Shown: positions 15,610 to 24,300 of the stretch, in pieces
Layout of the letters: each line of letters begins with the position of its first letter
Numbering within the stretch: position 1 is the first letter of the stretch
Assembly (NCBI RefSeq): GCF_001884105.1
Contig: NZ_MACI01000008.1
Coordinates: 1-41,223, forward strand
DNA from: Bacillus luti
GTDB taxonomy: Bacteria > Bacillota > Bacilli > Bacillales > Bacillaceae_G
Length of the DNA: 41,223 bases
Direction of reading: 5' to 3'
The notes under the pieces: model-generated
Seen by the model: the letters and a program-made list of their open reading frames with translations, nothing else
Database searches by the model: none
What the model was told of the DNA's origin: nothing
Translations under genes and position numbers: made by a program

Positions 15610-16269
15610 CTATTCGGTTATTTCTTTATGACTATCAATGACCGTTCCTTCTAATGCTTGCGTAGCTAATTGATGTGCTTCTTTATTTTGTTTTCTAGAT
15701 ATTGGCTCACATACAAGTTTTAATTTCATTTGCTTCGCCTTTTGTTCAATTTGGTCTAAATAATGATTTAAATGCTCATCATAGCAAGGCCATTCTCCGG
15801 CCAATTGCTGCAGCACCACTTGAGAATCTCCGCGAAGTGTAACTGCTTCATACTTAATCCCTAATTCCTCGAGTATATTCATACCGTATAATAATGATGC
15901 ATATTCCGCTTCATTATTATCATATATACCTTCCATATATGCATTGCGGCGAATTCGGTAGTTTGTATTTCCTTTTTTATAATACACACATATACCGACT
16001 CCAGCTTCTTTCGTCTGTACATCATAACCACCATCAAAATAAACGAGTATTTCTTGAGGTTCTTCCTCCACTTGTTTACTCAGCTTTTTCATTTCCTTTA
16101 ATGACCATTCTGCATCCATTTCATCGTAAAATGAAATTTCTTTCACTCTTCCTGTTTTCTCGAAGTCCTCTGCAAATTGAAGTACTTCCTCTATGTTCAT
16201 ATAATCTGTTGTTAATTCAGTATGCAAACCACGCTTCGTTTTATACAGCCAATGAATTTTATATTTCAT
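15610..16269 (-). CDS. ypeP: YpeP-like protein with RNase H fold
   Basis: A 219-residue protein. Residues 1-65 form a small N-terminal domain (MKYKIHWLYKTKRGLHTEL) and residues about 72-205 an RNase HI fold. The catalytic carboxylates can be followed: D79 (VYFDGG), E122 (NNEAEY) and D148 (RGDSQVV). The fourth position, normally Asp in the NxxAD motif, is H199 (NKEAHQLA). RNase HI normally cleaves RNA in RNA-DNA hybrids; here activity may be lost or altered. The start ATG 16269 follows AAGGGG. The downstream neighbour is the small zinc-finger gene. Confidence 0.8.
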   Translation of the reverse strand: MKYKIHWLYKTKRGLHTELTTDYMNIEEVLQFAEDFEKTGRVKEISFYDEMDAEWSLKEMKKLSKQVEEEPQEILVYFDGGYDVQTKEAGVGICVYYKKGNTNYRIRRNAYMEGIYDNNEAEYASLLYGMNILEELGIKYEAVTLRGDSQVVLQQLAGEWPCYDEHLNHYLDQIEQKAKQMKLKLVCEPISRKQNKEAHQLATQALEGTVIDSHKEITE

Positions 16270-16355
16270 ACTAGATTCCCCTTATGTAAGACTTCTTATA
16301 TATATTTTATTATATTTTATCAACAGTCACAGTATTATATTCACTATAATCACAT

Positions 16356-16392
16356 ACAAAAAGAGCTATCCCCTATAGGAACAGCCCTTTCA
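16356..16392 (-). terminator. Terminator of queT
   Basis: On the minus strand AAAGGGCTGTTCC pairs with GGGGATAGCTCTTT (three G-T pairs) and is followed by TTTTTG. It lies just past the stop at 16397. Confidence 0.7.
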
Positions 16393-16396
16393 TCTA

Positions 16397-16882
16397 TTAC
16401 ATAAATCTTTCAAATTGTACTCGCTTATTAATCCAGTACATTACAGGCATACCAATTGCCATTACTACGAATTCACCAACTGCACATGTTAACCAAGTCA
16501 ACATAAATGGTAAATCAAATGCAAGATGAAGTTCGATCGCAATCATAAACATTGTAATCGTAAAGATAACTGTATTAAAAATCATACGAGCCCAAACACC
16601 TTTAATAAATCGCATAGAAATAATTGTTGCAACTAATGCAAGAATAGATTGCCCTACTCCAAATACTAAATCGTAAGCGATCATTGGTGAGAAAAAGAGA
16701 TTCGTTAAAAATACACCTAATACAATTCCGTAAATTGCTTTCTTATTAAATACAACGAGATGATTAAACATCTCTGAAATACGAAACTGTACATTCGTAA
16801 AGCCAAATGGCTGAATAAGCATAGAAACAGCAATATATAATGCCGCTAAAATACCATTACCGACTAATGTTCTTATATTCAT
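16397..16882 (-). CDS. queT: QueT family queuosine precursor transporter
   Basis: A 161-residue, five- to six-helix membrane protein of the QueT family, the substrate-binding (S) component of an energy-coupling-factor importer. It is believed to bring in a queuosine precursor, probably preQ1 or preQ0. Family marks are ALYIAVSMLIQPFGFTNVQFRISEMFNHLVVFN (split by the NVQFR turn) and the C-terminal VGEFVVMAIGMPVMYWI. The ATG 16882 is preceded by AGGAG inside the tail of a preQ1-I riboswitch, which confirms substrate class: the cell shuts off import when preQ1 is plentiful. The shared ECF ATPases are not in this window. Confidence 0.9.
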   Translation of the reverse strand: MNIRTLVGNGILAALYIAVSMLIQPFGFTNVQFRISEMFNHLVVFNKKAIYGIVLGVFLTNLFFSPMIAYDLVFGVGQSILALVATIISMRFIKGVWARMIFNTVIFTITMFMIAIELHLAFDLPFMLTWLTCAVGEFVVMAIGMPVMYWINKRVQFERFM

Positions 16883-16892
16883 GACAAAATCT

Positions 16893-16932
16893 CCTTAGTT
16901 TTTTTACGTGGGATGGTTTCGAACCACGTTAT
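16893..16932 (-). promoter_or_regulatory. PreQ1-I riboswitch upstream of queT
   Basis: The minus strand has stem ACGTGG / CCACGT with the loop TTCGAAACCATC, then the A-rich tail AAAAAAACTAAGGAG. Stem GG, TTC, the C residue that recognises preQ1, and the tail AAAAAACTAA match the compact class I preQ1 aptamer. The tail docks into the stem as a pseudoknot and overlaps the AGGAG ribosome site of queT, so control should be translational. Confidence 0.9.
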
Positions 16933-16956
16933 TCGTTTTTTAAGCAACAAGATTAT

Positions 16957-16985
16957 ATTTTACGTGGTAGCCACTCTTTCGTCAA
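16957..16985 (-). promoter_or_regulatory. Promoter of queT
   Basis: On the minus strand TTGACG (16980-16985) and TAAAAT (16957-16962) are separated by 17 bases. The start of transcription would fall near 16950, about 20 bases before the preQ1 aptamer. Confidence 0.65.
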
Positions 16986-17065
16986 TAGATTCCTATCATA
17001 AACTACCTTTTTCCTTGTAGACAACGTATAATGAAACATATGAAATATTTAGGAGGTTTCACTTC

Positions 17066-17938
17066 ATGACTGCAACAATTCAAAACGAAAAAGTGATCGT
17101 TTCCATCTCTGACAAAGGTGCAGAATTACAAAGCGTTCGCTTAAAAGAAGACAACATAGAATATTTATGGCAAGGTGATTCTACTTATTGGGGACGCCGT
17201 GCACCAATTTTATTCCCGATTGTCGGCCGATTAGTAGATAATACATATTATGTAGATGGAAAATCTTATTCTTTAACACAGCACGGCTTTGCTCGTGATC
17301 TTACATTCTCTGTAAAAGAACAAAGTGAAACGAAAATTACTTATATTGTTACGAGTAATGAAGAAACATTAAAAAAATACCCATACGAATTTGAATTACT
17401 CGTTTCTTATGAGCTGGATGGACAAATCGTTCATGTGACATATGAAGTAAACAACCCTACTTCAAAGGAGATGTTCTTCTCAATCGGAGCACATCCTGGA
17501 TTCAATTTCCCGTTATTAGACGGCGAATCATTTACAGATTATCATCTATCTTTTAATGGTCCAGAACGCTTAGAAACAAGTGTACTAGAAGGACCTTATC
17601 TTTCAAATAACAAACAACTAATCGCTGAACATACGAATGAATTACCACTTACATACGATTTATTCAAAAATGATGCGCTTATTTTTGAAAATATGAATAC
17701 GAATGAAATTTCGATTCGTTCTCATAAACATAATAAATTTGTAAAAGTAGAATTTGATGGATTCCCATTTGTCGGTGTGTGGACACCAGGGGATAATGCA
17801 CCTTTCTTATGTATCGAACCTTGGTATGGAATCGCTGATGAAGTAAAACCAGCAAAAGATTTCAAAGAAAAAAAAGGAATTCAGTCTTTACAAGCGAATG
17901 AAACATTTACATGCCGTTATAGCATTACAATTGGATAA
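17066..17938 (+). CDS. Aldose 1-epimerase family protein (LacX-like)
   Basis: A 290-residue protein of the galactose-mutarotase superfamily, LacX subgroup; its beta-sandwich fold interconverts alpha and beta anomers of a hexose or hexose 6-phosphate. Family marks are GAELQSV near the N-terminus, WGRRAPILFPIVGRL, the histidine in LTQHGFARDL, SIGAHPGFNFPL with the second conserved histidine, and a glutamate in LCIEPWYGIAD (likely catalytic base). ATG 17066 follows AGGAGG. A TATAAT lies at 17027-17032 without a clear -35. Likely co-transcribed with the RNase H and DMT genes downstream, through a hairpin at 17944-17982. The exact sugar is not known. Confidence 0.85.
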   Translation: MTATIQNEKVIVSISDKGAELQSVRLKEDNIEYLWQGDSTYWGRRAPILFPIVGRLVDNTYYVDGKSYSLTQHGFARDLTFSVKEQSETKITYIVTSNEETLKKYPYEFELLVSYELDGQIVHVTYEVNNPTSKEMFFSIGAHPGFNFPLLDGESFTDYHLSFNGPERLETSVLEGPYLSNNKQLIAEHTNELPLTYDLFKNDALIFENMNTNEISIRSHKHNKFVKVEFDGFPFVGVWTPGDNAPFLCIEPWYGIADEVKPAKDFKEKKGIQSLQANETFTCRYSITIG

Positions 17939-17943
17939 ATACT

Positions 17944-17982
17944 CTATCCCCTACTTTGAGAACACTTGTGAGTAGGGGATAA
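17944..17982 (+). terminator. Hairpin between epimerase and RNase H genes
   Basis: TATCCCCTAC pairs with GTAGGGGATA around an 18-base loop. The following T-run is weak, so it may be a partial terminator or an RNA-stabilising stem. Confidence 0.5.
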
Positions 17983-18007
17983 TCTTATAATTTGGAGGTT
18001 TCTCATT

Positions 18008-18394
18008 TTGATTGAAGTATATATTGATGGTGCAACAAAAGGAAATCCTGGTCCTTCTGGTGCTGGAGTGTTTATTAAAGGCGTACAACCACCTGTACAA
18101 TTGTCATTATCACTTGGGACAATGTCCAATCATGAAGCAGAATACCACGCTTTACTTGCAGCATTAAAGTATTGCACGGAGCATAATTATAGCATTGTAT
18201 CTTTTCGTACAGATTCTCAGCTTGTTGAGCGAGCGGTTGAAAAAGAATACGCAAAAAATAAAATGTTTGCACCACTTTTAGATGAAGCATTGCAATACAT
18301 AAAAAGTTTCGATCTCTTTTTTATTAAGTGGATTCCAAGTAGTCAAAATAAAGTAGCTGATGAATTAGCTAGAAAAGCTATCTTACAAAATTAA
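18008..18394 (+). CDS. ypdQ: RNase HI-like protein (YpdQ type)
   Basis: A 128-residue single-domain RNase HI fold. All four expected carboxylates are present: D7 (YIDGATKGNPGPSG), E45 (NHEAEYHALL), D69 (RTDSQLV) and D118 (NKVADELA). It should cleave RNA of RNA-DNA hybrids with Mg2+ or Mn2+, though B. subtilis YpdQ itself has been hard to show active. It lacks the basic handle region of E. coli RNase HI. Translation starts at TTG 18008, nine bases after GGAGG. The stop is only a few bases before the DMT gene, so they share a transcript. The second RNase H-fold gene of this window (15610-16269) lies nearby. Confidence 0.85.
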   Translation: MIEVYIDGATKGNPGPSGAGVFIKGVQPPVQLSLSLGTMSNHEAEYHALLAALKYCTEHNYSIVSFRTDSQLVERAVEKEYAKNKMFAPLLDEALQYIKSFDLFFIKWIPSSQNKVADELARKAILQN

Positions 18395-18407
18395 TGGGGG
18401 TATGAGT

Positions 18408-19313
18408 GTGAAAAGAGAGTGGATTGCTCCTCTTGCTTTATTATTTGTCTCTTTTATTTGGGGAGCTACGTTTGTTGTCGTTCAAAATGCTATGTCTTTT
18501 GTCGGGCCATTTACTTTCAATGGCATTCGCTTTTTATTCGCCGGAATTATTTTATTATTCGTTCAAATGATTTTCTCACAGAAAACTTCAAAACAAGAAT
18601 TAAAACATAGTAGTTTAGCTGGATTAATGGTGGGATTTTTCTTATTTGTCGGCTATTTATTACAAACATTCGGCTTACTTTATACAACATCTTCAAAAGC
18701 TGGTTTCTTAACTGGACTTAGTATCGTTATGGTTCCAATCCTGTCTTTTATCTTTTTAAAACAAAAGGCTACCATTTTTATCGTAATTGGCATTGCTGTG
18801 GCAACAGCAGGTTTGTACTTATTAACGGCTGGTGATTCTTTCCAATTAAACATTGGAGATATACTCGTTCTCGGTTGTGCTGTCGCATTCGCTGCACATA
18901 TTCTCATTAACGGATTCTTTTCTAAAAAAATATCCCCTTTATTATTAAGCACGTCACAAGTATTAGCTGTTGGTATGTTTTCTTCTATTTGTGCTTTTTT
19001 GTTTGAAGATTGGGAAAAAGTATTTTCAGTATCACTATGGACGAATCAGTCCTTTTTATTCGCTCTCTTTCTAACTTCCCTGTTTGCAACATCCATTGCT
19101 TTTTTCATCCAAACATCAGCACAAAAACATACGTCTCCAACAAGAGTAGCAATTATTTTCGCAATGGAACCTGTTTTTGCTGCATTAACTGGTGTTCTCG
19201 TCGCAAACGAGCAACTTTCCGTCTCTGCTATCGTTGGGTGTCTTTGCATTTTCTTAGGAATGATTTTTGTTGAATTACCTTCCAAAACAAAAAAAGAAGC
19301 GCAGGCTGCGTGA
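18408..19313 (+). CDS. EamA/DMT family transporter
   Basis: A ten-helix drug/metabolite transporter of about 301 residues made of two EamA repeats (about residues 9-140 and 150-285). Marks are the first helix FVSFIWGATFVVVQNAM, the segment RFLFAGIILL, and the second-repeat ending AMEPVFAALTGVLVANEQLS with the typical EPVFA. Members export metabolites, amino acids or drugs; this one's substrate is unknown. GTG 18408 is preferred because GGGGG lies seven bases upstream, while the in-frame ATG 18402 follows it by one base; either would change only two residues. Confidence 0.85.
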   Translation: MKREWIAPLALLFVSFIWGATFVVVQNAMSFVGPFTFNGIRFLFAGIILLFVQMIFSQKTSKQELKHSSLAGLMVGFFLFVGYLLQTFGLLYTTSSKAGFLTGLSIVMVPILSFIFLKQKATIFIVIGIAVATAGLYLLTAGDSFQLNIGDILVLGCAVAFAAHILINGFFSKKISPLLLSTSQVLAVGMFSSICAFLFEDWEKVFSVSLWTNQSFLFALFLTSLFATSIAFFIQTSAQKHTSPTRVAIIFAMEPVFAALTGVLVANEQLSVSAIVGCLCIFLGMIFVELPSKTKKEAQAA

Positions 19314-19336
19314 AGTTACGCTTGTAACTTCCGCAT
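19308..19336. terminator. Hairpin at convergent gene ends
   Basis: GAAGTTAC / GTAACTTC with a GCTT loop and flanking GC pairs spans the stop codons of both the DMT gene (19311-19313) and the converging small gene (19316-19318). A T-run follows on the minus strand only. Confidence 0.65.
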
Positions 19337-19576
19337 AAAAGCCTTAGCGCTTTTTTTATCTGTAATTGCTTCCTCTTTCAATCGTTCTAATAACGCAACA
19401 AAATAACTGCCATCAAACTGCAATTGATGTTTAATTGTCGCTTCTATTGCTGCATTTACAATCCCATCAGAAGCACCCGTATATCCTTGTCCGAACATAA
19501 TAAATCCTTGTGCTTCCTCTGATAATTTAAATCCTTTCGTATGTAAGAATGAAAGATAATCTTCTACTGTTTGCAT
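19316..19576 (-). CDS. Small hypothetical protein
   Basis: An 86-residue soluble, mostly helical protein starting at ATG 19576 behind GGTGGG. The sequence (VEDYLSFLHTKGFKLSEEAQG, FIMFGQGYTGASDGIVNAAIE) is widespread in Bacillus as a conserved protein of unknown function; it may be the family called DUF6123, but I am not sure. No motif suggests an activity. Its end converges with the DMT gene two bases away. Confidence 0.72.
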   Translation of the reverse strand: MQTVEDYLSFLHTKGFKLSEEAQGFIMFGQGYTGASDGIVNAAIEATIKHQLQFDGSYFVALLERLKEEAITDKKSAKAFMRKLQA

Positions 19577-19650
19577 GTTATTCCCACCTACTCAAAAATT
19601 CTCCATCTCCTATCATACATGTTTTTACACGCTATGAGAATGAAATTTCT

Positions 19651-19679
19651 TTGACAACTTTGTAAATCAATCGTCTACT
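19651..19679 (+). promoter_or_regulatory. Possible promoter of the cysteine hydrolase gene
   Basis: TTGACA (19651-19656), 17 bases, then TCTACT (19674-19679). A perfect -35 with a weak -10 gives a leader of about 70 bases. Confidence 0.45.
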
Positions 19680-19759
19680 TCGCTTGTAATGGAGGATTTC
19701 CTAACAATGTAAAGGAATATGTACAGTGGAACTTATTTCATATTTAAAGGGGAGACACG

Positions 19760-20320
19760 ATGAAACAAGCACTATTAATTATTGATGCCCAGCAAGAGTT
19801 AATTGATGGAAATGAACAAGAAAATGAAGTATTTCGTAAAACCGAGCTATTATCTACACTAAATACAGCCCTGCAGAAAGCAATAGATGCAAATGCTCTT
19901 ATTGTTTTCGTAAGAGATATCGATGTTGCTTCTGGTAGCGGAGAAGGATTTGAAGTACATAATCAAATTAAAGTACCTCAGTCTGCAATCCTTATTAATA
20001 AAGCAGCAACAAATTCATTCTACGGTACTTCGTTACTTGAACTTTTAAAAGAAGAAAAAATCAACCATATTGTTATAGGTGGCTGTAAAACAGAACATTG
20101 CATCGACACCGCCGTTAGAACAGCCACTGTACAAGGCTTTGATGTTACATTAATTAAAAATGGTCATTCAACAACTGACTCTAACGTGTTATCTGCAGAG
20201 CAAATTATTGGTCATCATAATAAAATTTTACATGGTCATTATAACGTTGATCACTTTTCTATGGTAAGAGATATCGAGGAAGATCTCTTTCAACCATCCC
20301 ATGACCAATATCGCGATTAA
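19760..20320 (+). CDS. Isochorismatase-family cysteine hydrolase
   Basis: A 186-residue protein of the isochorismatase-like hydrolase superfamily (nicotinamidase, N-carbamoylsarcosine hydrolase and relatives). The catalytic triad is visible: D9 (LIIDAQQ), K81 (LINKAATNSF) and C114 (GGCKTEHCIDTAVRTA). These enzymes cleave amide or related bonds via a cysteine thioester. The Cys-containing motif lacks features that would point to nicotinamidase. ATG 19760 follows AAAGGGGAG. It ends at a bidirectional terminator shared with the GNAT gene. Substrate not determinable. Confidence 0.87.
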   Translation: MKQALLIIDAQQELIDGNEQENEVFRKTELLSTLNTALQKAIDANALIVFVRDIDVASGSGEGFEVHNQIKVPQSAILINKAATNSFYGTSLLELLKEEKINHIVIGGCKTEHCIDTAVRTATVQGFDVTLIKNGHSTTDSNVLSAEQIIGHHNKILHGHYNVDHFSMVRDIEEDLFQPSHDQYRD

Positions 20321-20328
20321 ATGAACGA

Positions 20329-20365
20329 TAAAAAAGAATCCTTATGTGAAAAGGATTCTTTTTTA
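20329..20365. terminator. Bidirectional terminator
   Basis: AAAAAGAATCCTT / AAGGATTCTTTTT with a short loop lies between the convergent hydrolase (+) and GNAT (-) genes. Confidence 0.88.
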
Positions 20366-21223
20366 TCCAAAAATTTGTGCTGCAATACTATATAGCTCAT
20401 TATTCCTTTTTAATAATTGATTGCTATTTTTCATCATAATTGGCGGCATATTTACCTTTCGAAAACCAGAATTCTCTAACCTTTTCATGAAATTCACTTT
20501 TCCTTCTGGTACATCCATTCTTAATTTACCATTATTCCCTTTTGCTAAATAATGAACAATATCTATTGCCATCTCATCATTTTTAGCAACTACCGGTCCT
20601 ATTATTCTATTTTCCGGCGTTTGTACACTCAAACCATATCCTAGTACCTTTTGTTCCTTACCCTTCACAACGATACACTGTTCACTTTGTATAATCCTTT
20701 TCTTTAAAAATGCTTTTCTATTTGTTCCAAACGCATATTCATCTATTTTTATAATTTCTTCTAAATCACCCTCTTCATAATTCATCATATAATCATCATT
20801 TCCTACACAATGATCAGTCGCATTGTACGAGTTACATATGTATTTAGAAACATAACTTACTGCCCTAAATCCTAACTTTTCGTATAAAGGCTTCCCCTCA
20901 TCTGTAGCAATAAGCATAATTGGAGTGCGAGCTGATACGCTATTCATACAAGAATTCATTATCGCCTTTCCAATCCCTCTTCCCTTATAATCCGGATGTA
21001 CAATTACCATTCCTATTGACACTAACGTCTCTTCGTATAATATAATTGCAGCGCTAGCAATTAGTTCCTCTCTCTCATTCCAAACACCGTATACAATCCC
21101 TGCGTTAAAAATAGTCTCAATTTCTTCTCTGTTATAATCCCACCCAATATAAGAAGATAATGATACAACATCCCCTATTTTTTCTTCCCTAAGACGCTCC
21201 ACGCTATATGCCAGTTCTCTCAT
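20363..21223 (-). CDS. GNAT acetyltransferase with two domains
   Basis: A 286-residue protein. Residues about 5-130 are a GNAT N-acetyltransferase domain with the acetyl-CoA loop VIVHPDYKGRGIGKAIM (consensus R/Q-x-x-G-x-G/A) and KPLYEKLGF at its end. Residues about 150-285 resemble the second, GNAT-like domain of YitH-type proteins (GYGLSVQTPENRIIGPVVAKN; FMKRLENSGFRKVNMPPIMM). The acceptor is unknown. ATG 21223 is chosen because AGGTGG lies just upstream; longer in-frame starts (GTG 21238, ATG 21235) have no such site. The gene is divergent from the giant DUF11 gene, with about 120 bases between their starts. Confidence 0.82.
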   Translation of the reverse strand: MRELAYSVERLREEKIGDVVSLSSYIGWDYNREEIETIFNAGIVYGVWNEREELIASAAIILYEETLVSIGMVIVHPDYKGRGIGKAIMNSCMNSVSARTPIMLIATDEGKPLYEKLGFRAVSYVSKYICNSYNATDHCVGNDDYMMNYEEGDLEEIIKIDEYAFGTNRKAFLKKRIIQSEQCIVVKGKEQKVLGYGLSVQTPENRIIGPVVAKNDEMAIDIVHYLAKGNNGKLRMDVPEGKVNFMKRLENSGFRKVNMPPIMMKNSNQLLKRNNELYSIAAQIFG

Positions 21224-21300
21224 TCTCCACCTCATCACTTAGACGTTTGAATCAATCTTCCCAATTCAACTTGTACATGTTTCCCTTTATTTGTCACACA

Positions 21301-21309
21301 CATATCCTA
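21301..21309 (+). promoter_or_regulatory. Possible sporulation-sigma -10 box before the giant gene
   Basis: CATATCCTA fits the sigma-K -10 pattern CATAnnnTA and partly the sigma-E pattern. It is placed 37 bases before the ATG, in a 120-base gap where I find no sigma-A pair. No clear -35 AC at the usual distance is visible, so this is only a hint. Confidence 0.3.
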
Positions 21310-21345
21310 TTTTGACCAAGACTATATTGTAAATGAGGTGACAAC

Positions 21346-24300
21346 ATGCCCATTACGAATCGATTTTCTACCACCACTAACGGCGCACTCGCTATTACAG
21401 GAAATACTTTAGGCTTAAGTAAAATTAGTAATCAAAACCGTGCTGGTACAATCGGGGCAATTGGTGCATTCGCAACTACGAATACGGCTTTACAAGTCCC
21501 TACTTTCCCTGCAGGTACAACATTAACCTATACACAAAATAGTTCTACCGCTATTTTAAATATACCTGCTGGTAGTACGATTCTTTACGCAGAACTCGTT
21601 TGGGGTGGAAACTATTTATCTCGTGATCAAAACATTACAAGTGTATTAGGCAACCCCGTTTCTTTTACAACACCTGTTTCAACATACTCGGTTACTCCTT
21701 CAGCTGTTACAGCTTCTAATCAAACATTCGTTTCTGGATCAGTCACATTTGGATTTTATACGCGTTCAGCAGATGTAACGTCACTCATTCAAGCTGCGGG
21801 AAGCGGTTCTTATACGACTGGATCTGTTCCTGGACTTGTGGATCCTATAGATGCTTCTAATGGAACAATTAATTCAGCTGGATGGACGCTTATCGTTGCT
21901 TATCAAAATGGGACATTACCCGCAAGAAACTTAACCATTTATGTAGCAGGCAACCGTGTTTCTGCAGAAACTGGTAGTGCCGATGTATCTGTCTCAGGAT
22001 TTTTAACACCTTCAGGGGGACCTGTAAGCGGGAGATTATTTTTAAGTTCTACTGAAGGAGATGCTGATTTAACCGGGGATCAAGCATTATTTGGACCCAA
22101 TTTCAGTTCATTAAATGCTTTATCTGGGCCAAATAATGCTGTAAATAATTTCTTTGGTTCTCAGGTCAATAATGCTGCCGGAAACTTAGATACAACTGGG
22201 ACATTTGGAACGCGAAATCAAAGTGCTTCTACAGGCACAAATATCTCCGCTGGTCGGCAAGGTTGGGACATTACTTCTATTGATATTTCTCCTTATTTAA
22301 CAAATTCTCAAGTGTCCGCCGCAATCCGTTTAACAACTAACGGAGACGCGTATATGTTAAATACAGTCGGTTTACAAATCAACATAAATTCACCTAATAT
22401 ACAAGCAACGAAAAGCGTGAATAAAAGCGTCGCTGCAATTGGAGATGTCGTCACTTATACCGTTACTATCCCTAATACCGGGCTTCTTCCCGCCAATAAC
22501 GTTATTTTTATAGATAATCTTCCTAACGGTACTTCCTTTATACCTGGCACTGTAACGGTAGATAGCGTACCACAAACAAATGCAAATCCTGCCGCTGGTA
22601 TATCTCTTGGAACAATTAATAACAGTGCTTCTCGTACAGTAACTTTTCAAGCGACTGTCGTTTCTCTTCCAAATCCAAATCCGATTTCTAACACTGCTAA
22701 TATTACATTTCAATATACACCAATTGCTGGAGGAACAACCTTTAACGGTCTTGCAACAAGCAACTCTGCAGGAACACAAATTAACCTCGCAGATATTAAT
22801 GGAACAAAATCAGTTAACAAACTTTTTACCGATATTGGTGAAACGTTAACTTACAATATTGCCTTAGCTAATATAGGAAATATCGCTGCAACTAACGTTA
22901 TATATACGGATCCGATTCCTAGCGGGACTACTTTCATTCCAGGGAGTGTAACTGTTAACGGGGTTACTCAAGCAGGCGCAAATCCTGCCACTGGTATATC
23001 AATTGGATCTATTGCTGCAAATTCTACTACTACTATTTCATTTCAAGTATTCGTTCCATCTATTCCCCAAACAAATCCAATATTAAATAGTGGTACAACG
23101 ACATATCAATACGTTCCTGTACCAAATCAACCGGCAGTAAGCGGGACTGATACGACGAATATTGTCTCCACTCAAGTGAATAACGCTACTGTAACAATGA
23201 CGAAAGCGGTAGATAAAAATTTTGCAGATATTGGTGATACACTAACGTACACCGTTTCCTTTACAGGTACAGGTAATACGAATGCGAACAATGTGATTTT
23301 TACAGATGTCATTCCTACCGGAACAACTTTTGTTCTAAACAGTTTAACAATAGATGGCACGACACAAGTGGGCGCAAATCCCGCTAACGGTGTGAACATT
23401 GGATCGATCCCAACTGGTACAACAAAAAATGTTTCATTTCAAGTAGTAGTAAATACGATACCCGCGTCAAATGTCGTATCTAATGGATCAAGTGCTTCTT
23501 ATCAATACACCGTCAACCCTAGCCAATCACCCGTTACAAAAAACATTTCTTCTAATCTCGTTTCCACTCAAATTAATAATGCGAATGTAACATTAACAAA
23601 ATCAACAAACAAACAATTTGCTACAATTGGCGAAACAATCAGTTATACAATCCTTATTACAAACAGTGGAAATACAGCTGCAACTAACGTACAACTAACA
23701 GATCCACTTCCAAACGGAACGATATTAACTCCTGGTACTGTAACGCTAAACGGCGTTTTGCAAAATGTAGATTCTCTCGTTGCCTTACCTATTGGCACAA
23801 TTCCTGGCGGAGCTACTTTTACCCTTTCTTTCCAAGTAACAGTTATCAATATTACCGCCCAAAACCCTATCATTAATAATGCTTTCGCTTCTTATTTATA
23901 TACTGTAAATCCAAGTCTGCCACCAACTGCAAAAACAGCAAATTCTAATTCTGTTACATCTACAATTAGACTAGCAAACCTTCAAGCTACTAAGTCTGTA
24001 GATAAAACATTTGCGGAAGTTGGAGATGTATTAACTTATACCTTCGCTCTTACAAACGATGGAAATGTTACGGCGAACAATGTATTACTATCCGATTCAA
24101 TTGCGAATGGTACTGCCTTTATACCAAACAGTGTAACGGTTAACGGTGTTACTCAGCCAGGTGTTATACCAACTAACATCAATATTGGCAGTATCAACGC
24201 TAATACTACCATTACAGCTTCATTCCAAGTATTAATAACTAGTATTCCAAACCCAAATCCTATTTCAAATAGCGCTTCTATTTCCTATAACTTCATCGTT

